Notes under the pieces: model-generated
Told to the model about the DNA's origin: nothing
The model's database searches: none
The model's input: the letters and a program-made list of their open reading frames with translations, nothing else
In this document: piece by piece, positions 19,644 to 29,555 of the stretch
Layout of the letters: each line of letters begins with the position of its first letter
Position numbering within the stretch: the first letter of the stretch is position 1
Position numbers and translations under genes: made by a program
Assembly (NCBI GenBank): GCA_003054665.1
Contig: QAYY01000008.1
Coordinates: 109,665-173,664, forward strand
Direction: 5' to 3'
From: Opitutaceae bacterium EW11
Lineage (GTDB): Bacteria > Verrucomicrobiota > Verrucomicrobiia > Opitutales > Opitutaceae
DNA: 64,000 nucleotides

Positions 19644-20084
19644 GTAAGTTTCGAGGTCGCGCGACCAGTTCGGCAGCCACGCTCGCCAATGTAGGCTTAA
19701 CTCGTCACGCGCTCTATGGGGCGTATTGCCGAAGCCGTGCTCCAGATAGCTCTCGCAGGGCAGGGCCGGAGCGCAGCCTTACCGATTCGTTTTCATTGCG
19801 CGCGGTCGTGACACCGCCCTCTGCTCCCCTTGATGCATCGGCGACCTGACGCCGCACCGACGCAATGGCAGACCGTATCGAAAAGCCAACGAACCGGGGC
19901 CGAAGCCCGTGGCCCCTGCGCTGGGATTCGGCCCCGGAGAGAGGAGCCAGACATCCACGGCCAAGGACCGGGGAAACGCTTGTACCGGTGTGCCTCAGAC
20001 GAGAGATGGTTTCCGGGAAGCAGCTGAAACCGGCGATTTGTCGGAACTAGAAGATGTTGATGAAAAGCAAGAAAGGTAAAATAG
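19644..20084. other. Intergenic region with two strong hairpins between actA and mntH
   Basis: No gene is supported in these 441 bases. Two perfect inverted repeats stand out: an 11-bp stem CCGGGGCCGAA / TTCGGCCCCGG (19894-19904 with 19927-19937, 22-base loop) and a 6-bp stem GGTTTC / GAAACC (20008-20013 with 20026-20031). Neither has a T-run, so they are not standard terminators. The respiratory operon promoter must lie here, reading left. I compared the region by eye with yybP-ykoY and cobalamin riboswitch consensus elements and saw no match. Confidence 0.45.
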
Positions 20085-20098
20085 TTAGGCGAACCTAA
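20085..20098. promoter_or_regulatory. DtxR/MntR-like operator upstream of mntH
   Basis: TTAGG-CGAA-CCTAA is a perfect inverted repeat in an AT-rich stretch 121 bases before the mntH start. Its half-sites equal the outer half-sites of DtxR/IdeR boxes, though the spacer is shorter than in the classic 19-bp box. A metal-dependent repressor of the DtxR/MntR family is the likely ligand by gene context; no such regulator is encoded in the window. Confidence 0.45.
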
Positions 20099-20219
20099 AT
20101 ATTCTTTTGACTTGGCAGTCGTTCGGATTTCCTGGTGTGGCCACGATGATTCTGCCCGCCGAAAACAGCTGCGCCGTGAAATTCTGCCGATTCGGCGGCG
20201 GATTGCTGGAGGTTCAAAC

Positions 20220-21578
20220 GTGAGCGAACCTGTTTCCGACTCCACCGCTCCCGCTCAACCCGCTGGTTGGCGCCGCGAGGTCGCAGCGCCGAGTCTGCCC
20301 GAGGCGCATCGAACGATCGAAGTCCCCACGGGTGCTTCCTTCTGGCGGAAGCTGCTGGCGTTTTCGGGCCCTGGCTACCTGGTGGCGGTGGGCTACATGG
20401 ACCCCGGCAACTGGGCGACGGACCTGGCCGGTGGTTCGCAGTTTGGATACACGCTGCTCAGCGTGATCCTGCTGTCGAACTTGATGGCGATCCTGCTTCA
20501 GGCGTTGTGCACCAAGCTCGGCATCGTCACCGGCCGCGACCTCGCGCAGGCGTGTAGGGACCACTATTCGAAGGAGGTTTCCTTTGTGCTGTGGGTCTTC
20601 TGCGAGATCGCGATTGCTGCCTGCGACCTGGCGGAGGTGATCGGCACGGCGATAGCGCTCAACCTGCTGTTCCATATTCCGCTGGTGATCGGTGTGGCGC
20701 TAACGGCCCTGGACGTCCTGGTGGTGCTATTCCTGGCAAACCGCGGCTTCCGCCTGCTCGAAGCGATGGTCATCGCTCTCATGTCGGTGATCGCGGTCTG
20801 TTTCGGTCTCGAGCTGGTTTTTTCGCAGCCGGACCTGAAAGGTGTGCTGGGTGGTTTCATTCCGAGCGCGGAGATCGTTCGCAACCCCGAGATGCTCTAC
20901 ATTGCGATCGGCATTCTGGGTGCGACGGTCATGCCACATAACCTCTACCTGCACTCGTCGATCGTGCAGACGCGGAAATACAACCAGAGCGTCGCGGGCA
21001 AGGTGGAGGCGGTTCGGTTTGCGACGCTCGATTCCACGATCGCGCTGATGATGGCGTTGTTCATCAACGGCGGTATCCTTGTCGTTGCCGCTGCGACTTT
21101 TCACCGAAACGGCCGGCATGTGGGCGAGATTCAGGACGCCTACCAGCTTCTCTCTCCCATGCTCGGAGTCTCCGCAGCGAGCGTGCTCTTTGCCTTGGCG
21201 CTGTTGGCTTCGGGTCAGAACTCGACCCTGACCGGGACCTTGGCTGGCCAGATTGTGATGGAGGGATTCCTGAATATCCGCCTCCGCCCGTGGCTGCGTC
21301 GGCTGATTACACGGCTGATCGCCGTCGTGCCGGCCGTGATTTGCGCGGCGCTCTACGGCGAGTCGGGCACGGCGAAACTCCTGGTTTTTTCGCAGGTGAT
21401 CTTGAGCATGCAGTTGCCGTTTGCGGTCATTCCACTGGTGCTGTTTACGAGCGACCGGCGGAAGATGGGAGACTTTGCCATCCACGGCTGGATCAAAGCG
21501 CTCGCTTGGGGCACGGCCGTGATTATTGTGGTGCTGAACGCAAAGCTGCTGTGGGACTTCTTCTCCACGGCAGGCTAA
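20220..21578 (+). CDS. mntH: NRAMP-family divalent metal (manganese) transporter
   Basis: A 452 aa proton-coupled metal importer with 11 predicted helices. The GTG at 20220 was chosen because GGAGG lies seven bases upstream (20208-20212), one of the few good ribosome sites in the window. Metal-site motifs are intact: DPGNW at about 61-65 in helix 1 and [10 protein letters not shown] at about 238 in helix 6. These Asp, Asn and Met residues bind Mn2+/Fe2+ in NRAMP structures. A DtxR-like palindrome upstream fits metal-dependent repression. The universal stress gene follows after 13 bases. Confidence 0.93.
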   Translation: MSEPVSDSTAPAQPAGWRREVAAPSLPEAHRTIEVPTGASFWRKLLAFSGPGYLVAVGYMDPGNWATDLAGGSQFGYTLLSVILLSNLMAILLQALCTKLGIVTGRDLAQACRDHYSKEVSFVLWVFCEIAIAACDLAEVIGTAIALNLLFHIPLVIGVALTALDVLVVLFLANRGFRLLEAMVIALMSVIAVCFGLELVFSQPDLKGVLGGFIPSAEIVRNPEMLYIAIGILGATVMPHNLYLHSSIVQTRKYNQSVAGKVEAVRFATLDSTIALMMALFINGGILVVAAATFHRNGRHVGEIQDAYQLLSPMLGVSAASVLFALALLASGQNSTLTGTLAGQIVMEGFLNIRLRPWLRRLITRLIAVVPAVICAALYGESGTAKLLVFSQVILSMQLPFAVIPLVLFTSDRRKMGDFAIHGWIKALAWGTAVIIVVLNAKLLWDFFSTAG

Positions 21579-21591
21579 CCCCACCTCGCGT

Positions 21592-22017
21592 ATGTACCGG
21601 AAGATCTTGGTTGCTCTGGAGAACGCCCGCTCTGACGCCACGCTGCTCCCGCATATTTCACAACTCGCCCACATCGTAGGCGCCGAGCTGCTGCTCGTGC
21701 ATGTCGCGGATGGTTGGGCGGCGAGGAATTTCGACCAGCTGAAACTCGCCGAATCCGAGGAGATGAAGGCCGATCGTGCGTACCTTCAGGATACGGCAGA
21801 ACGGCTGCGGGCGTCCGGCCTCCGCGTTAACACGGAACTCGCCCTCGGCAGCCCGCCGCAGCAAATCCTCCGTACCGCACAGATGCAGGGTTGCGACCTC
21901 ATCGCCATGACCTCGCATGGCCACAAGCTCATCGGCGATGTGTTCCTCGGCAGCACGATCGAAAAAGTGCGCCACAACACGCATATTCCCATCCTCGTTG
22001 TCCGGGCCCAAAGCTGA
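21592..22017 (+). CDS. Universal stress protein, UspA family, ATP-binding type
   Basis: A 141 aa single-domain UspA protein. It opens with YRKILVALENARSD (the usual first strand) and has the C-terminal phosphate-binding pattern SHGHKLIGDVFLGSTIEKV (GX2GX9GS/T-like) followed by IPILVVR. This indicates the ATP-binding subclass. It starts 13 bases after mntH on the same strand and is probably co-transcribed with it; pairing of Usp with NRAMP transporters is common. It acts in the cytoplasm in stress survival, with no defined target. Confidence 0.9.
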   Translation: MYRKILVALENARSDATLLPHISQLAHIVGAELLLVHVADGWAARNFDQLKLAESEEMKADRAYLQDTAERLRASGLRVNTELALGSPPQQILRTAQMQGCDLIAMTSHGHKLIGDVFLGSTIEKVRHNTHIPILVVRAQS

Positions 22018-22171
22018 TGGCGGCAAACGCCTGCCGGCGTTCGGCTAGTGAAGAATGCAGATGGGAGAACCAGGGGCGCTGAACTCATGCCGTGCGGGAT
22101 CAGCTAGCAGCCTTCCGCCGACCGATTTCGGCATTCTCCGTTCGGCATTCGGCGGTGAGCAACCGCCTTAA
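22018..22171. repeat. Intergenic repeat, TTCGGCATTC twice at 14-base period
   Basis: Between the convergent stress protein and glycosyltransferase genes, TTCGGCATTC occurs at 22127-22136 and 22141-22150. It lies between CCGCCGA and TCGGCGG arms that could form a hairpin. No terminator with a T-run was seen for either gene. Confidence 0.35.
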
Positions 22172-23413
22172 TCACCCGACGTGTGCCAGAGCCGCGGCGC
22201 GTCTGGCGATCGCGCGCTCGTACGACTGGAGTTGGACGGGAATGACACTGGACGACGTGAAGCGTCGCAGTCCTTCCGTCCTTGCTCTCCGGCCGATCTC
22301 GTGCCGGGCCGATGGATTATCGAGGAGGTAGTTGATCCGGTTGGCGATATCGCGCGGGGACTTCGGCGGGACGAGAAGCCCGTATTCACCGCCATCCACG
22401 AGTTCGGCCATGCCGCCGTTGCCGGTGCAGACGACCGCGCGGCCGGCCGACATAGCCTCGAGCACGACGAAGCCGAAGCTCTCCCAGCGACTGGGAAATA
22501 CGCAGATGTCGGTGTCGGCAAGATAGTGGGGCACGCGGTGCAACGGGACTTTTCCGGTGAACTCCAGGCGTTCCAGGTGCCGCTTCGCCAGTTGGCTGCA
22601 GAGGTAATCCTGCATGCTCATCCCAGCGAAGGGCGAAGCGCCCGTGGCGCCGACAAACCGGAAACGGGCATCGGGATGTCTCTCCAGAATTAGAGGAATC
22701 GCAGGTGCGAGATCCTGAACGCCTTTGCGCCATTCAAGACGTCCGACGAAGCTGATCCGCTTCGTTTGGGTCTCGATGGGAATCGCGAGCATCTCGGGCG
22801 GCGGCTCGTAGGTATATGGTACGAGCGAGATCTTCTGCGGATCCGCGCCCCAGCTGCGCACGATGATATTCGCGATAGCGCGGGAGGGGGCCGCTATCTC
22901 GTCCGCATTCAGCAGATGGTTGCGTTCTTCCCTGAAAAGCGGGTTTTCCTGAGAGGCGAGCGCCCGGACATTCCGCGTTTTGGCAACGTACCAGAGAAGG
23001 CGGATATCGTTGCGAAACTGCTCCCGGTTGTATGGGAAGCGCCCGAACTTGCGCGCGAAATAGAACGGCGTGTGGAGCTTCACCACATAAGGAAGATGGG
23101 GGAGCGCCCGCGTGACATAGCGCGCTTCGGCGAGAAAGTCGGGACCTTCTATAACGTCGAAGGCCTTGCTTCGATGGCGCTTGATAAACGCGGGGACAAT
23201 CGCGGTCGGGAATACCATCCGATCGACCTTGATACGGGTGACGCGGACGCCGTGTTCGTCCACGGATTCCTCCGTCTTTGTAGGGCTCCCGCAGAACACC
23301 TCGACCTCCGCGCCTGCGGCAGCGAGCGATCGCGAGATTTGCGCCACGTACGTCGCGATACCGCCAAACGCGGTATCGGGCGGAAACTCATAGCTGATAA
23401 ACGCGATTCTCAT
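22172..23413 (-). CDS. Glycosyltransferase family 4 (GT-B)
   Basis: A 413 aa GT4 enzyme. The N-terminal Rossmann domain begins [23 protein letters not shown], the typical GGIATY acceptor loop. The C-terminal donor domain has [13 protein letters not shown] and the nucleotide-sugar motif [23 protein letters not shown] with the conserved Glu pair. The gene overlaps the upstream ABC ATPase gene by 26 bases, so they are translationally coupled. By context it builds a cell-surface polysaccharide; donor and acceptor cannot be told from sequence. Confidence 0.9.
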   Translation of the reverse strand: MRIAFISYEFPPDTAFGGIATYVAQISRSLAAAGAEVEVFCGSPTKTEESVDEHGVRVTRIKVDRMVFPTAIVPAFIKRHRSKAFDVIEGPDFLAEARYVTRALPHLPYVVKLHTPFYFARKFGRFPYNREQFRNDIRLLWYVAKTRNVRALASQENPLFREERNHLLNADEIAAPSRAIANIIVRSWGADPQKISLVPYTYEPPPEMLAIPIETQTKRISFVGRLEWRKGVQDLAPAIPLILERHPDARFRFVGATGASPFAGMSMQDYLCSQLAKRHLERLEFTGKVPLHRVPHYLADTDICVFPSRWESFGFVVLEAMSAGRAVVCTGNGGMAELVDGGEYGLLVPPKSPRDIANRINYLLDNPSARHEIGRRARTEGLRRFTSSSVIPVQLQSYERAIARRAAALAHVG

Positions 23414-24650
23414 GGTTTACCGAAACATCGTCCGCGATTCGGACGTACCCGTGGTGGTTCTGGTACGCCCACATGCCGCCGCCGATCACGCCCGGATGGA
23501 CTTCGAAGCCCAGCACGTTCTCACCCTCGAGGTAGCGCGTGACGTCGTTGGGCCGGAAAACAAACACGTCGACCGTGTACTTCCCCGGGAAGAGCCGTAG
23601 CGATTTCAAGGATACTGTGACTTCCGCTTCCTCCCGCAGATCGAAGGGAGTGATCCCTTCCTCGGGTGTGCAGATCGAGCTGATCAGATCGCCATAGGCA
23701 TTCTTGATCTGGATCACGACGGCGGTGCGGCTGAACGGACGCTCGGATCCCAGCCGGACACGCAGCTCGTAGTCCTCGCCAAACATCAGGTGGTTGACCG
23801 GCAGGTCGTCCTTCGACTGGTGCAGGGCCAGATCGATGAGCCTCAAGCCATGGGCGGACGTGGAAGTCCCGGACTTGAGTTTTGCTTCGTTCAGGTACTC
23901 GACGACGAGTTTGTCGGCCTCGCCCGCGCTCCGGACTTTGCCTTTTTCCAGCCAAACGACCCGCGAGCAGAGGCTTTTCACCGCCGCCATGTTGTGGCTG
24001 ACGAAAAGCACCGTCCGGCCGTCCGCGCGGGAAACCTCGCGCATCTTGCCCAGGCACTTTGCCTGGAACTCCGCGTCGCCCACCGCAAGCACCTCATCGA
24101 TGATCAGAATCTCTGGCTCCAGGTGAGCGGCGACCGCGAACGCCAGCCGGACGTACATGCCGCTTGAATACCGTTTCACCGGCGTGTCGATGAATTGCCC
24201 GATTTCCGCGAAGTCGACGATGGCATCGAACTTCCGCCGGATCTCGGAGCGATTCATTCCGAGGATTGCGCCGTTGAGATAAATGTTTTCCCGGCCGCTC
24301 AGCTCAGGGTGAAAGCCGGTGCCCACTTCCAAGAGGCTCGCGATGCGGCCGCGAATGCGAATCTCGCCTTCGGTCGGTTCCGTGATGCGGCTGATGATCT
24401 TGAGCAGCGTGCTCTTCCCGGCGCCGTTCTTGCCCACCACGCCCAGGACCTCGCCCGGGTGAACGTCGAACGAAACGTCGCGCAGAGACCAAAAATCCGA
24501 GTTGGTCGGTTTTGCGAGCGTACCGCCGTTGCGGCGAGAGCGGAGGTTTCCCCACCATCGTTCCACTTCTTCGCGGAAGGAGGTGGCTCCGATTTTTCCG
24601 AGCCGGTACTTTTTGGAAATCCCTCTAACTTCGATAATTGAGCGTCCCAT
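23388..24650 (-). CDS. Wzt-like polysaccharide export ABC ATPase with C-terminal binding domain
   Basis: A 420 aa ABC ATPase. The start at 24650 ([18 protein letters not shown]) fits the family; the longer open frame is not needed. Walker [10 protein letters not shown] (near 74), the signature [11 protein letters not shown] and Walker [14 protein letters not shown] are all present, the last being typical of TagH/Wzt proteins. Residues about 260-420 form a Wzt C-terminal beta-sandwich that in O-antigen exporters recognises the glycan end. The usual partner, a Wzm permease gene, is absent on either side. It is divergent from rpsA. Confidence 0.9.
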   Translation of the reverse strand: MGRSIIEVRGISKKYRLGKIGATSFREEVERWWGNLRSRRNGGTLAKPTNSDFWSLRDVSFDVHPGEVLGVVGKNGAGKSTLLKIISRITEPTEGEIRIRGRIASLLEVGTGFHPELSGRENIYLNGAILGMNRSEIRRKFDAIVDFAEIGQFIDTPVKRYSSGMYVRLAFAVAAHLEPEILIIDEVLAVGDAEFQAKCLGKMREVSRADGRTVLFVSHNMAAVKSLCSRVVWLEKGKVRSAGEADKLVVEYLNEAKLKSGTSTSAHGLRLIDLALHQSKDDLPVNHLMFGEDYELRVRLGSERPFSRTAVVIQIKNAYGDLISSICTPEEGITPFDLREEAEVTVSLKSLRLFPGKYTVDVFVFRPNDVTRYLEGENVLGFEVHPGVIGGGMWAYQNHHGYVRIADDVSVNHENRVYQL

Positions 24651-24850
24651 TGCGTTGTAAAATGGCGGGGCGGCCGCGCCGGATGGTACGCGAGAGACGC
24701 GGCAAGTTCCCGTGGGGTAAGCGGCTTGGAAAAGAGTCGTACTTTCCCCGATGGCACGCACGGGTCCGGGGGCTCGGCGCAGGGCCACTTTCCGCTTGCC
24801 GGAGCCTTGGGGCTTCGAGAGCCTAACGGTTTGCGGCATTTTCTATCGTC

Positions 24851-24882
24851 AGATCCGCGCGCCGCAGTGCTTCCGCGGATCT
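24851..24882 (+). promoter_or_regulatory. Hairpin in the rpsA leader
   Basis: The 328 bases before rpsA (24651-24978) hold a perfect 9-bp stem AGATCCGCG / CGCGGATCT with a 14-base loop, about 97 bases before the ATG. rpsA has no Shine-Dalgarno sequence. In other bacteria, S1 represses its own translation by binding a structured leader, so this is a candidate autoregulatory element. The divergent ABC gene promoter must also lie in this gap. Confidence 0.4.
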
Positions 24883-24978
24883 ATCCGTCAGTTAACCTTA
24901 ACCAACGGTCCCGCTCCCGCGGGGCCACCGCGAAAGGCCGACGTTCCGAAGCACGGCGCCGTCGTTTCGCTCGTTATC

Positions 24979-26649
<1,671 letters not shown>

Positions 26650-26677
26650 GTCAAAGTCGGATACAGCTAAGCTTTCA

Positions 26678-26709
26678 GGCGCCCGAGCAATCGGGCGCCT
26701 TTTTTTTTT
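26678..26709 (+). terminator. Rho-independent terminator of rpsA
   Basis: A perfect 9-bp stem GGCGCCCGA / TCGGGCGCC with a GCAA tetraloop is followed by ten T residues, 28 bases after the stop. Confidence 0.97.
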
Positions 26710-26711
26710 AG

Positions 26712-26874
26712 CCGGCGCACGCGCCGGAGAAGTTGGAAGTTCGAAATTGGCAGTTGGTAAGCCCCCCCTGGGATCAAGGGTGCACCCGGTGCGGCGGTGG
26801 GTGGGTGGGTGCAGGTTCAAGGCACCAACTTCCAACTTCGAATTTCCAACTTCTCCGCGCCCTCGGCGGCGCGG
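26712..26874. repeat. REPIN-like inverted repeat doublet, GAAGTTGG family
   Basis: The left half is a hairpin CCGGCGC-AC-GCGCCGG (26712-26727) followed by AGAAGTTGGAAGTTCGAAAT and TGGCAGTTGG. The right half is its inverted counterpart: a copy reading leftward, then a hairpin CCGCGCC / GGCGCGG (26855-26874). Hairpins face out and the GAAGTTGG units face in. The roughly 60-base spacer is G-rich, with TGGGTGGGTGGG. The architecture matches the pairs at 59677-60227 and 60861-61013. It sits directly between the rpsA terminator and the terminator of the gene at 26947. Confidence 0.8.
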
Positions 26875-26878
26875 TCGC

Positions 26879-26909
26879 AAAAAAGGCTGCCGGTCGACAG
26901 ACGGCAGCC
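26879..26909 (-). terminator. Rho-independent terminator of the gene at 26947
   Basis: On the minus strand an 8-bp stem GGCTGCCG / CGGCAGCC with a nine-base loop is followed by six T residues. It lies about 38 bases past the stop at 26947, which supports that small gene being transcribed. Confidence 0.88.
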
Positions 26910-26946
26910 CTTGTATTCAGGAAGAAGCGGACTGAGGGCTTCAGGC

Positions 26947-27192
26947 TCAGTCTGCAAAACTTCGGCCGGCCTTCTTGTGAAGGTCGGAAAGGAGCGCCTG
27001 GATTTCGGATCGGACACGCACGTCGCTCAGCTCTTCAGCGAGGCTGTGAATGAGGACCGACACGAGAACGTCGCGCGCCGCCTTATTCCGGGGGGAATGC
27101 TCGTCGTGCACGGCGTCCGGCCCGAGCCATTCGCGAATCTCCCGGCGCACCGCACCGAGGCTCTCAAACGTGACGTCTTGAAAAAGGGACAT
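26947..27192 (-). CDS. Small hypothetical protein
   Basis: An 81 aa protein (MSLFQDVTFESLGAVRREI...), rich in charged helices and with no signal or membrane segment. The start at 27192 was chosen because the sequence before it is low-complexity and basic. A terminator just downstream supports expression. I do not recognise the family. It sits between rpsA and the S46 peptidase, on the strand of the latter. The 244 bases from 27193 to 27436 hold nothing I can support. Confidence 0.5.
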   Translation of the reverse strand: MSLFQDVTFESLGAVRREIREWLGPDAVHDEHSPRNKAARDVLVSVLIHSLAEELSDVRVRSEIQALLSDLHKKAGRSFAD

Positions 27193-27436
27193 GGGGGAGG
27201 AGAGAAACGGCCCGGGTCCGTAGCGGCTGACTGCCAATCGGACTACATGCCGGTTCACTCCTGCACTTACGTTTTTTCCCCCGGACGTTTCACTAAAAAC
27301 GGTCAAATACGAGCCACCGCCAAGCTTAGCAGAGTGTTCCGACGAACCCAATCCGTGGACTCTCCCGGGAAAAAAACCTCGGGAGCGACCTCGGCAGCTA
27401 CTACGGCCGGGTTTGTTCAGGAGCGCGTGAACTTCA

Positions 27437-29506
27437 TCAGGGCGATAGCTCCTGTATGAGTTCTCGGGCGCCATAGACCTTTTCGGCGGCATGCAGAACC
27501 GCTCGGATGTCTACAGCGATGCAGCGTGCCTGCTGGTCGGAGTAAGAATACTCGGCGGCCATCGACTGGAAGTTGCCGTCGAACACGACTCCGACCAATT
27601 CGGCCCGTGCGTTGAGAAGAGGGCTGCCTGAACTGCCTCCGATCATGTCGGAGGTCGAGACTAGGTTGAATGGTGTTGAATCGCTTAACAATGCCTTCTG
27701 CGAAGCCCATTTTGCAGGCAGATCATAGGGTTCGCGGCTTTTGTGCTCCGCGCTGCGGTCGAACATTCCGCGAATAGCAGTAAAGGCCGGTATGTCCTGA
27801 TTCCCCACGCGATAGCCCTTCACAGTGCCAAAAGAGAGTCGCAGCGTCGAAGTGGCATCAGGTGCGATCTCGGATCCGAATTTTGCGTGACGGACCTTTG
27901 CGATTCTGGCGTGGGCCTGCTCGAGCCGTTCGCGCTGCTCGTCATGGATTCTGCGCGCTTCTCGCGCAGGTGCATCGATAGCGCGTATGAGGTCGAGAAT
28001 GGGATCTGAGACTGTCGCGAGCTCAGCCGTCGACATCGCGTACAGCTTCTTTCTGAACGACGCCTTGGCCATGCCGCTCCCGTATATGAGTTCGGACGCT
28101 CTCTCCGCCGGGCCCTTATTGCCCAGGACCGTACGTGTGAGAGGATGGTCTCCTCCCAATTGTTGCGATAGACAGAGAAGATAGTGATAGAGCTTCCGCT
28201 CTTCAAAACCCAGATCCTCATTCGTGTCCGCAAGGAGTATCTGTTCACGAGGTGCCGAATAGACATCTCGGTATTCGGGGAGCCGTTCGGCATTCGACTT
28301 CTGCTTTTCAGTCGAGGTTCGGTAGATCCAACGGGCGTATTTGCAGAGCCTGCTGTTCAGGATGTACGACTCCAGGAGGTATATCTGCGCGTAGTTTCTG
28401 GTTGCGATCTCCTGAGCTCTGGCGATCGAGCCCCAGGCGTCTGCACAATCCAGCAAGTCGGTGCGAGAGCGCGCAAACTGCACCAGCGCCCTTTCATCTT
28501 CGCGCTTCTTCTCGAACAAGTCTGGCGTGAGCAATGCCTCATAACGACCGTAGTGCATCTTCCGCGCGTTCTGTACCGTCATAAGCTCATCCAACGCTCG
28601 CCGGGCGTGATCCGCGCTTTGAGCGCTCCATGCAGTGAACAGGGTTTCGTTGAGGTTTATGTAATCAAGCGTTCGGGGTTCATGCACGTCCCGAAGGAAT
28701 TCCAGCTCCGCAACCGTCAGGTCTCGACTCGTCTGCCCAGGATGGCCGGTGACGAAAACGAGATCGCCCTCCTTGCTGCCGGATTGCTGCACCCGAAAGT
28801 AGTGTTCGATTCGCGCTGGCTGGTTGTTCTCATATGCGCGGACAAACGCCACATCGAAGTCGAAGCGAGGGAACTCGAAGTTGTCCGGGTCGCCTCCGAA
28901 GAGCGCGGCTTGCTGCTCTGGCATGAAGACGAGCCGTACGTCGGTGTATTTCTTGTACCGGTACAGGTGATGCTCAGCCCCTCCGTAGAGGGTGACTACG
29001 ACGCTCTGAAGGCCTGTTTTTTCGAGTGACTCTTTTTCAATTGCGGCTACCGCCTCATTGCGCCGGGCAAGCTGCGTGGACGTGTCCGCGTTCGGGTCCA
29101 CGGCTTCCCGTATTCGGCCAGTGACGTTCTCGATTGAGATGAGGATCCGCACAGAAAGGCGTGGCAGCTTACGCTCCTCAGCCATGCTGTGGGCGACGAA
29201 CCCATCGTTGAGCAGGTTTGAATCTGCGGTACTCGCTTCCTGCACGACGTCGCTGACGACGTGCTGATTCGTCACGATCAGCCCGTTTTGCGATACAAAC
29301 GAACCGGAGCCGTTGGGGAATCGCACCGATGCCTGCTGAACGTGATCGAGCCACGTGCGAGTGAGCTCGAAACCGTGTTGTTCCTTGAGGACTCTCGTGG
29401 GCGGCTCGTTGAAGAGCCACATGCCTTCATCGCCGGACGCGCACTGAAAGAGCGCGAGCAACGCGGCGGCAACGGCCAAAGCGATTCTGGTTCGGGACTC
29501 GATCAT
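27437..29506 (-). CDS. S46-family dipeptidyl-peptidase (DPP7/DPP11 type)
   Basis: A 689 aa exported serine peptidase with a signal peptide (about 1-25). The chymotrypsin-fold triad of S46 is visible: His82 in LIVTNQHVV, an Asp near 218 in PRFDFDVAFVR, and Ser628 in GGSSGSPLLN. Family landmarks GMWLFNEPP, FGGDPDNFEFPR and the helical middle domain are also present. These enzymes remove dipeptides from peptide N-termini in the periplasm. FDG after the catalytic Ser resembles DPP7 (hydrophobic P1) more than the FDR of DPP11, but that specificity call is tentative. It follows the ADOP permease by 49 bases on the same strand. Confidence 0.9.
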   Translation of the reverse strand: MIESRTRIALAVAAALLALFQCASGDEGMWLFNEPPTRVLKEQHGFELTRTWLDHVQQASVRFPNGSGSFVSQNGLIVTNQHVVSDVVQEASTADSNLLNDGFVAHSMAEERKLPRLSVRILISIENVTGRIREAVDPNADTSTQLARRNEAVAAIEKESLEKTGLQSVVVTLYGGAEHHLYRYKKYTDVRLVFMPEQQAALFGGDPDNFEFPRFDFDVAFVRAYENNQPARIEHYFRVQQSGSKEGDLVFVTGHPGQTSRDLTVAELEFLRDVHEPRTLDYINLNETLFTAWSAQSADHARRALDELMTVQNARKMHYGRYEALLTPDLFEKKREDERALVQFARSRTDLLDCADAWGSIARAQEIATRNYAQIYLLESYILNSRLCKYARWIYRTSTEKQKSNAERLPEYRDVYSAPREQILLADTNEDLGFEERKLYHYLLCLSQQLGGDHPLTRTVLGNKGPAERASELIYGSGMAKASFRKKLYAMSTAELATVSDPILDLIRAIDAPAREARRIHDEQRERLEQAHARIAKVRHAKFGSEIAPDATSTLRLSFGTVKGYRVGNQDIPAFTAIRGMFDRSAEHKSREPYDLPAKWASQKALLSDSTPFNLVSTSDMIGGSSGSPLLNARAELVGVVFDGNFQSMAAEYSYSDQQARCIAVDIRAVLHAAEKVYGARELIQELSP

Positions 29507-29555
29507 AGGGAAGAGCAGGAAGGCAAATAGGGGCTACGATTCACTGTGTGGTGTG

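Noticed and set aside
19840-20060. Manganese (yybP-ykoY) or cobalamin riboswitch before mntH
   Set aside because: Hairpins are present, but the conserved internal loop of yybP-ykoY and the B12 box were not found.
26761-26820. Tandem GGGT run as a CRISPR or microsatellite
   Set aside because: Only about four short G-runs; no spacer structure. Better seen as part of the doublet spacer.
26797-27459. 220-codon plus-strand frame over the doublet and the small hypothetical gene
   Set aside because: It translates the repeat, a terminator and antisense sequence; no coherent protein.
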